This document shows, piece by piece, positions 58,001 to 64,000 of a stretch of DNA of 64,000 bases. The notes under the pieces were generated by a model that did no database searches, was not told the origin of the DNA, and saw nothing but the letters and a program-made list of their open reading frames with translations. The stretch covers positions 1,240,001-1,304,000 of the forward strand of contig CP012812.1 of the NCBI GenBank assembly GCA_001936135.1, read 5' to 3'. The first letter of the stretch is position 1. Each line of letters starts with the position of its first letter. Position numbers and translations under genes: made by a program. Source of the stretch: Saccharomycopsis fibuligera x Saccharomycopsis cf. fibuligera. Taxonomy: Eukaryota > Ascomycota > Saccharomycetes > Ascoideales > Saccharomycopsidaceae.

Positions 58001-61000
58001 TTAGTTCTTGCTCTTTTTGCCAAAAAATGACTTCATCTTCAGCTTCTTTCTCTCCTTGGTTGCAGAACTCGTCACCGTATTTGATCTGTCAATATTAGGA
58101 AAGCCGCCAGGAATATTAGTTGCTGAAGGTGGTGCAATTGATGCACCATCAGCAGTACTGTTAGCAGCACCATTACCATTAGCGGCAGGGGCCCCATTTG
58201 AAGAAGCAGCGTAACTAGCAGTGCTATCACCGGATAGATTATTGGCAGTGGTGTTTTGAGTCTCAATGCTACTGCTGTTATTGTTATGAGTCGAAAACAC
58301 ACCATCACTTGAGTTAAAAGAGTTTTTAGAATCATTGGAATTGTTGGTTTTAGTAATTGTTTCGGTGGTCAAATTGTTGTTATTATTAGTATTATTGTTG
58401 GTGTTGTTGTTTACTCCTGTGGTACCTGAAACACCGTTATTGTTCGCATTATTGGTATTTACATTAATATTGCCGTTGACTGGACCTCTATATGGCGAGG
58501 TTCCATTACCATTAGTTGGCACTTGCGGAGCTGATTGCGAATGTTGAGCAGCATGACCATAAGCTCCTGGTGGCCCGTTATGTGGATGACCATTGGCAGA
58601 AGCATTGAAACTACCTTGGTGAGTCATTGGTGGAGTCAATTGTGGGTTTCTTGCAGCAACACCATTTCCATTAGTTGCTGCTGCTGCTGCTGACAACGCA
58701 TTCAAATTTTTATAACTACTAACTCTATTTCTTGCTGGCCTTTGCACTGCTCCATTAGGTAAGCTAGTGCCGCCATAAAGAGAATACTCATCAATATCTT
58801 GACGATGACCATTTGCCGTTGGACCAACGGCAACAGGACCAGCACCCCCAGCCATAGCGTTACCATTTGCAATGGCAGCTAAGTTATTGGTGCTATGAGC
58901 ATTAGTGTTCCCATTATACATCTGAGCTAAATTAGTACCGCTAGCAGCTCTACTGGTTAGCATTGGCATTCCTGATTTTCTATTTTTTCTAGATTGAGGA
59001 GTAAATCTCGCACTGACGTCATTAATTGGCAAATAAGTTGAATTGTTACCAAATGGTTTGTCAACGAATGACGCTTGACTTTGCAAACTTGGTAAAGTTT
59101 GTGGTACTGAAGTCATTCTTTTTGGATTTCTCGGTAGCTTTTGCAGGGAATGTTGTTGTTGTAGTTGAGGTGGAATTTGTTGTGGAATTTGTTGTTGATG
59201 GAATCCAGCAGCTACGGGATGACCATTTTTAGCTCTAGGATGATTGTTGAGTGACTCAGCTCTGCCGCCACGTTGTTGTGGTGGATTTGGTGATGGTGTT
59301 CTGGATCTGTATTCCCCAGAAAGTTTAGCACCAATAATCGCCATGTCGGCTAAATCTTGCAAATCTTCAGAACTGTTATTACCGCTCGCAGCACCATTGC
59401 CAGAACTTGGTTTGGCTGGTGGTTGTTGATATTGAGCGTCAAAATTTAGCTGGTTACCATTAGCTGACGTAGCTGATGCTGCTGGTGGTTGTTGAATGAA
59501 TTGATTTCCACCGCCAACCGACATTCTTCTAGGAGATCTTTGAGGCATGTTGGAAATTGGTTGTTGCAACTGCTGTTGCTGCTGCTGTATATGAGATAGT
59601 TGTTGTGGTGGTTGGCCAACTAAAGATTGACGACGAGACCCTGGAACTGGTTGTTGTTGCGGTTGTTGTTGTTGTTGTTGGAAACTGTTTCTTTGAAGAT
59701 GTTGTTGTAGACTGTTTTTTTCATTCGATAATTTGTTCAACTGGACTCTTTGAGAGTTTAATTGTAATGATAACTCGTTGATCTGTTTGATCAATGATTG
59801 ATTATTATCCTCCAAGGTCTTGTTTTTATTGTTCAATGTGGCGACCTTAGATTCTAAACCATCTTTACTAGACAAACCTTCCAATTGTTTGGTTAAGGAG
59901 TTATTCGCTCTCAAAAAGAAAATCGACGAAGTGTCATCAATTGTAGATTGGTTGAGCTTGTTAAATTGGCACACCGTGGTATACAAGAATTCCAAATATG
60001 GGGTCTTGATGGAGAAATCATCAGCCAATAAGATTGGTTGCAACAATAATGGATCAAAATCCAAAGAAAACTGATTATAGAACTCATAAAAAAAATTTGG
60101 CGAGAAAAGGTATTTTGACAAGTTAGCTCTTTGAGAAGGAGACAAATTATAATCATTAGCAATAGCAGTATCAATCGTTTGTAAGAAAGAGTTATTAGCA
60201 GTAGTGATTTCTGGATACAATTTGGACCAAGTGTTTAACAACGCATTTTCGTTTTCGTAGCCTTTGATTAATTTGCAACTCATTTTTTTCAACAAAATCA
60301 ATAATTCAGTAAGCAAGCCACTAATTAGTGGTTTGGCCAAAATTTGCTTGGAGATCTTTATTGGATGATCTAGTTCAAAAATGATCAATAATGGGTTGAA
60401 AACCACTCTTGGCAAAGCGAATTTCCATTGATAGTTGAGAAATTCCAAATTACTGTTAATTTTCAAAACTTCGGCATTAGATTGTTCAAAAATAGTGGTA
60501 AGTTTGTTTATGGCAATAATTTCTTCACGCGTATACATGTTGGAATTTTTGGACGAGGAGTTACCAATATATAAATAATCGGTACTATTTTTGCTTTGGT
60601 GAATATAGATTGGATAGTCAGGAATCTTTTTAATATCTGAATCATTCATGATTGACAAAATGATGAAGTCGTCCTTGTTAAAAATCTGGTTCAAGTTTTG
60701 TTGGACGTAGCTTTCCAATTGCAAGAAGCCGGTACTTTCAACGACAATGATTGTTTCTTTAGTGATAAATGGAGCGAGTTCATTGCAAAGAACTGAAAAA
60801 TTTTGTAAAGAAGTGGAACTCAAAAGTATTGTGTCAAACTTTTGTGGCTGCTGGGCATTTAGTTCTTTAAAGTTTAGGTAAAAATTGTTTGGCTTGAATC
60901 TATTTTTATTGAATTTTTCAGATATCCATGTTATCCCGTTATTAGCAACCGATTGTTGAAGAACAGGATCATCGTTAACAATGGTTATATTGCAAGCCTT

Positions 61001-61078
61001 GGACTCATATAATCGCCAACTGTAGTATGCCAAGTTAGGGCTATTGCCGGCGACCAAAATATTCATATGTTGTGACAT
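58001..61078 (-). CDS. PAM1/SVL3-family protein
   Basis: 1025 residues from the first true ATG (MSQHMNILVAGNSPNLAYYS). The N-terminal ~400 residues have the pattern of yeast Svl3 and Pam1, with a Rossmann-like start like a ketopantoate reductase: NITIVNDDP, FDTILLSSTSLQNFSVLCNE, IIVVESTGFLQLESYVQQNL, YQWKFALPRVVFNPLLIIFE and QILAKPLISGLLTELLILLK. A coiled coil follows (about 410-460, with LNNKNKTLEDNNQSLIKQIN). The remainder is Gln/Asn/Ser/Pro/Gly-rich low complexity ending in a basic KLKMKSFFGKKSKN. Svl3 localises to sites of polarised growth in yeast. Any reductase activity is doubtful and I make no claim. The tail has several Asn/Gln runs that look prion-like. Confidence 0.72.
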   Translation of the reverse strand: MSQHMNILVAGNSPNLAYYSWRLYESKACNITIVNDDPVLQQSVANNGITWISEKFNKNRFKPNNFYLNFKELNAQQPQKFDTILLSSTSLQNFSVLCNELAPFITKETIIVVESTGFLQLESYVQQNLNQIFNKDDFIILSIMNDSDIKKIPDYPIYIHQSKNSTDYLYIGNSSSKNSNMYTREEIIAINKLTTIFEQSNAEVLKINSNLEFLNYQWKFALPRVVFNPLLIIFELDHPIKISKQILAKPLISGLLTELLILLKKMSCKLIKGYENENALLNTWSKLYPEITTANNSFLQTIDTAIANDYNLSPSQRANLSKYLFSPNFFYEFYNQFSLDFDPLLLQPILLADDFSIKTPYLEFLYTTVCQFNKLNQSTIDDTSSIFFLRANNSLTKQLEGLSSKDGLESKVATLNNKNKTLEDNNQSLIKQINELSLQLNSQRVQLNKLSNEKNSLQQHLQRNSFQQQQQQPQQQPVPGSRRQSLVGQPPQQLSHIQQQQQQLQQPISNMPQRSPRRMSVGGGNQFIQQPPAASATSANGNQLNFDAQYQQPPAKPSSGNGAASGNNSSEDLQDLADMAIIGAKLSGEYRSRTPSPNPPQQRGGRAESLNNHPRAKNGHPVAAGFHQQQIPQQIPPQLQQQHSLQKLPRNPKRMTSVPQTLPSLQSQASFVDKPFGNNSTYLPINDVSARFTPQSRKNRKSGMPMLTSRAASGTNLAQMYNGNTNAHSTNNLAAIANGNAMAGGAGPVAVGPTANGHRQDIDEYSLYGGTSLPNGAVQRPARNRVSSYKNLNALSAAAAATNGNGVAARNPQLTPPMTHQGSFNASANGHPHNGPPGAYGHAAQHSQSAPQVPTNGNGTSPYRGPVNGNINVNTNNANNNGVSGTTGVNNNTNNNTNNNNNLTTETITKTNNSNDSKNSFNSSDGVFSTHNNNSSSIETQNTTANNLSGDSTASYAASSNGAPAANGNGAANSTADGASIAPPSATNIPGGFPNIDRSNTVTSSATKERKKLKMKSFFGKKSKN

Positions 61079-62807
61079 TTTGGTTGTTATTTGTGTTTGT
61101 TGCAACAAGATATTTATAGAAGTTCAAAAATATAGGACAGATCTTCCGTTTGGTAGATGTGTGGAAGAAGAAGAAAAAAAAAAGTCTGTTTTAAGGTCGA
61201 CTATTTTTTTGGTATTTTCAGTAAATCCCCAATATAAAAAAGAAGTTTAGAATAGAAGCAGAAATAAATGTAAAGGGAAAAGAAACTGCAATTATGATTG
61301 CTTCTTGAGTATAGAGGCAACAGCAGTGGTGAATGTGGCCAGTAACGAGCGAAAGAGGGCAGGAGAAAAAGAACAATAGGGAAGAAAGAAAAAAGTAGGC
61401 TCAGTCCGAATCAGTGGCCAGGTAGGTAGGTACCTTGTTTGAAACAATGGGGGGCTGCAAGAATATTGGATGAAATAGGAAAAAGACAACTCCTTTGTTG
61501 ACGGAAAACAAGCAAGCGTTGAGGAAATTGCTTGAAAAAAATAAAAATAAAATAAAAATAAAACAAAAACAGACAGAAAACAGGATACTATATAGAAAGG
61601 CTTTCCAACGAGAGATATCAATATTGTAACAAAACGACGGAAAGAATTTTTTTTTTCCTGTTTTTATTCTGCTAATTAATTTTGTAAATTTTTTTGTGTG
61701 GGAGCTGCTGGATCTTTCCACTTTTTCGTTAAATTTTTCTGTTTTACTTTTTTTTTTATTTTTTTTTTTTTTTTTTATTTTTATTTTTATTTTTTTTTAT
61801 TTTTACTTTTCTGCCGGCGCTTAAATTAATTTGGGAGCAAAAACAGATCCGAGGGAGGGAAAAGCGGCCAGCGATAAAAATGAAAAAGTAAAGAAAGAAC
61901 TTAGCCAAAATAAAAATAAAAAAATGAAATGCTATAGCGAAGTTCGTTACAGATGACAGTTTCTCAGGGTCTGGGAGAGTCTTGAGAGGGAGCAGATGAT
62001 AATGGCAATGAACAAGAAGAAGAGGAAGAGAGAAAAAGAAGACAGAGAGCAGCAGAGCTGCTCAACGAGAAAGAAAACCGTGGAAGAGAAGAAAGGCAAC
62101 AGCGCAGCGCAGAATACGGGCGCAGCCAGCGACAGTGTCACGTTGGCTGGCTGCACGGATAGTAAATTAATTGAGGCGCCCTCGAGTGTATGCGACGCTT
62201 CGCTACTTTGCTCACGTTGCACGTCGACGTCGAGGCTTGTTGGGCGCTTAACTTGGGACAAGAAGGAGGCTCATGGCCGGCGACTGGCGGCTGTTTTTCT
62301 TCCTCTTCCTCTTCTTCTTCTTCTTCTTATACTGCTACACTCTTTTCTTTACTCTTTTGTTGGTGGGTAGCTATCTGGCGGCTAGTTTCTACTTGTTCCC
62401 TTGGCAATCAGTGCGCCTCATCGCTCTTATCAAGCTGCCATGCCCATCGCAGTTGCGGTGCTGCGTTGTCGGCGAAGATCTACAAATGCCGAGATGTGCG
62501 CTGACAATCGACACCTGACATAAATTGTTGGTATAATGTTGTTGCGGTCGTTGTAGAGTAGGTAACAAAGTATACTCTCGCGGAGAGTAAAATATTTATA
62601 TTAGAACAAACTATCGGTACAGGAAAACATCAAATGCAACATACTATGCCTATTGGAACATCAAAGGAAAATTGAAAAAGTACTGAGTGCACAACTGGTC
62701 AATAATAAACCTAGTGAACAGAAAGAGTAACAAACCAGCTAAAATTAAAACAGAGTCTTTGTCCTTTTTTTTTTAAAAAAAAAAAGAAAAGAAAAAAAAA
62801 AATCTGC
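61079..62807. promoter_or_regulatory. Intergenic: SVL3-like promoter and rhodanese 3' flank
   Basis: T/A-rich, with long runs and a patch of (ATTTTT)n at about 61772-61806. A GC-rich block lies at about 62090-62290 with two GGCGGCT motifs (62286 and 62377) similar to the Ume6/URS1 core. Membrane-like open frames here are reading artefacts of T-rich sequence. No gene recognised. Confidence 0.55.
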
Positions 62808-63338
62808 CTATTTCTTTTCCACTTTACCACCGTTGCTCACCCAGTCTGCAAAAGAACCAGTATAGTTACCTCTCTTTTGGTATCCAAAAGTGTTTGCCAA
62901 TTCTTCAGCAGCAGTAGATCTCACGCCCCCTTGACAGTAAAAAATCAATTCTTTTTCTGTGCTTGGTTTTTGGAACTTGAATATATCTTCGAATTCGTCT
63001 TCTGGCAAATTGAGGGCTCCAGGGGCGGACTTAAAAGGGATATTCAATGCAGTAGGTATGTATCCGAGATTTTGCAACTCTGTTGGCTCTCTCACATCAA
63101 CCAAAATTTTAGAGCTATCTGGCTTAGTGATGAGATCGTTTATTTGCTTGAAATTGTAGATTTTGGCAGGAATTTCTTGAGCAGCGAACTTTGCCTTCTT
63201 TTGTGCATCAGCCTGGTTGTTATTGTTGAATTGAACGGCACTCAAGTGGAAAAGTCTTGGAGTGCTGTAAAAAGCTGTTTTGGTAGCCGCAACGCCAAAT
63301 GCGCTTCTTGCAAAAACTGGTCTACTTAATGCCAACAT
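62808..63338 (-). CDS. Mitochondrial rhodanese-like sulfurtransferase (RDL2-like)
   Basis: 176 residues. The N-terminus MLALSRPVFARSAFGVAATK with many Arg/Ala/Ser and no acids looks like a mitochondrial presequence. One rhodanese domain follows: YNFKQINDLIT, ILVDVREPTELQNLGYIPTA, LNIPFKSAPGALNLPEDEF and the active loop FYCQGGVRSTAAEELA (Cys135), ending in FADWVSNGG. It matches yeast Rdl2 (a mitochondrial thiosulfate sulfurtransferase) more than the longer Tum1. The upstream flank carries T runs and a repeated TCAGCTGAT. Confidence 0.87.
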   Translation of the reverse strand: MLALSRPVFARSAFGVAATKTAFYSTPRLFHLSAVQFNNNNQADAQKKAKFAAQEIPAKIYNFKQINDLITKPDSSKILVDVREPTELQNLGYIPTALNIPFKSAPGALNLPEDEFEDIFKFQKPSTEKELIFYCQGGVRSTAAEELANTFGYQKRGNYTGSFADWVSNGGKVEKK

Positions 63339-64000
63339 TGTGTGTGGGTATTTGGCGACTTTGATATTATGTCCTTGAGAGTGCTGCTACTTCTTAACTA
63401 GTTGAATAGCTTGGTCTTGTCTTCTTCATAAAGGAGGCAATTGCCTCTTTGCGGTAGTTTTTTTGATTTTTTTTTTTTTTTTTTTGTCTCTTTCTCTTTC
63501 TTGTGCCGTCAGCTGATTTATCAGCTGATGCAAGTTTTTCACACATTATGGCTAACGGACTGCAACCAATTTCGCCAGGGGAAAGCGTAATTATGTGTTG
63601 GCTTGCACCAGTTGAAGTATGGGGCCGAAGCGAGGGAGCTGTACTTTGACTACTATTAATCTGAGCGATTGCTCAGTATACTTGTGCCGTTACGCCGAAT
63701 GTAAAAAAAGTACTATCCCGATGGAAACCAATTTTTATCGTTGAGAAAAGAGGAGTGGAGCCCTGATGCATCGCTTGTGAGCTGGTGCTAGCTATATAAT
63801 ATATCTATCTCAGCCGATCGTTCGCCTCTAGCGTCAAAACAAATCCTCAAGTTCCACCCACTACTTTTTCCTTTCCTTGCATACCAACAATTCCTTTTGG
63901 GTCAAAAAGACTTCGCGGAGTCGGCTTGATTTGCATGCGGCAAGGTTTTCCGGTAACCATTGACAGATATTGTATACAGGTTTATTTCTAAAAGAAGACC
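63339..64000. promoter_or_regulatory. Flank beyond the rhodanese gene
   Basis: Promoter of the rhodanese gene and probably of a gene further right. A repeated TCAGCTGAT (63509-63517 and 63521-63529) includes the palindrome ATCAGCTGAT. A TATATAATATAT sits at about 63792-63803 and C/T-rich leader-like sequence follows to the window edge. No coding sequence seen. Confidence 0.5.
63509..63529 (+). promoter_or_regulatory. Tandem TCAGCTGAT motif
   Basis: Two copies separated by three bases, a CAGCTG E-box in each. Confidence 0.5.

Noticed and set aside
62273-62518. Hydrophobic 81-codon frame that looks like a membrane protein
   Set aside because: It comes from a CTT/TTC repeat and ends in random sequence; not credible as a gene.
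1-64000. tRNA, rRNA or spliceosomal RNA genes
   Set aside because: I looked on both strands for B-box-like GGTTCRANYCC, U1/U2/U5 core motifs and 5S-like sequence and found none; a covariance-model scan would be needed to be sure.

Overview
The window looks like a chromosome segment from a budding yeast (Saccharomycotina), most likely a Candida/Lodderomyces-type CTG-clade species. Clues are: AT-rich DNA with very long poly(dA:dT) runs; sparse introns with GTATGT donors and TACTAAC-like branch points; orthologues of typical yeast genes (EBP2, UGP1, CGI121, ATG3, MOD5, MET13, NAM7/UPF1, RMI1); and Asn/Gln/Ser-rich tails. I read every codon of the 1076-codon NAM7 gene and found no CTG. The one CTG I checked in MET13 falls where a serine fits the family. 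This suggests, without proving it, that CTG is read as Ser, so Leu at CTG in standard translations should be read with caution.

Layout. 1-12 kb: the 3' end of an unidentified gene, an RGS-domain protein, an FSH-type serine hydrolase, EBP2, and UGP1 (reverse strand, one intron). 12-18 kb: a DUF3074/START-like protein, a possible decayed gene, a gene-poor region with unusual palindromes, and the first copy of a secreted His/Pro/Gly-rich protein gene. 18-31 kb: a velvet-domain protein, a WDR68/DCAF7 homologue (spliced), a mitochondrial DUF1279-like protein, a three-exon gluconokinase and RMI1, closed by a nearly identical inverted second copy of the secreted-protein gene. The two copies are arms of a ~1.0 kb inverted repeat enclosing ~12 kb. 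32-46 kb: a peroxisomal LPX1-like hydrolase ending in SKL, a C2H2 zinc-finger protein, a PCL5-like Pho85 cyclin with three perfect Gcn4 sites upstream, CGI121, ATG3 and an unknown basic protein. 46-64 kb: MOD5, MET13 divergent from NAM7/UPF1, a small basic unknown protein, a large PAM1/SVL3-type protein and a mitochondrial rhodanese.

Genes are mostly single transcription units with no functional clustering. MET13 and the PCL5-like cyclin both have Gcn4 sites, which fits amino-acid control. The best candidates for something new are the inverted pair of secreted-protein genes, the velvet-type protein in a Saccharomycotina genome, and the stop-free UGP1 intron that encodes a signal-peptide-like stretch.
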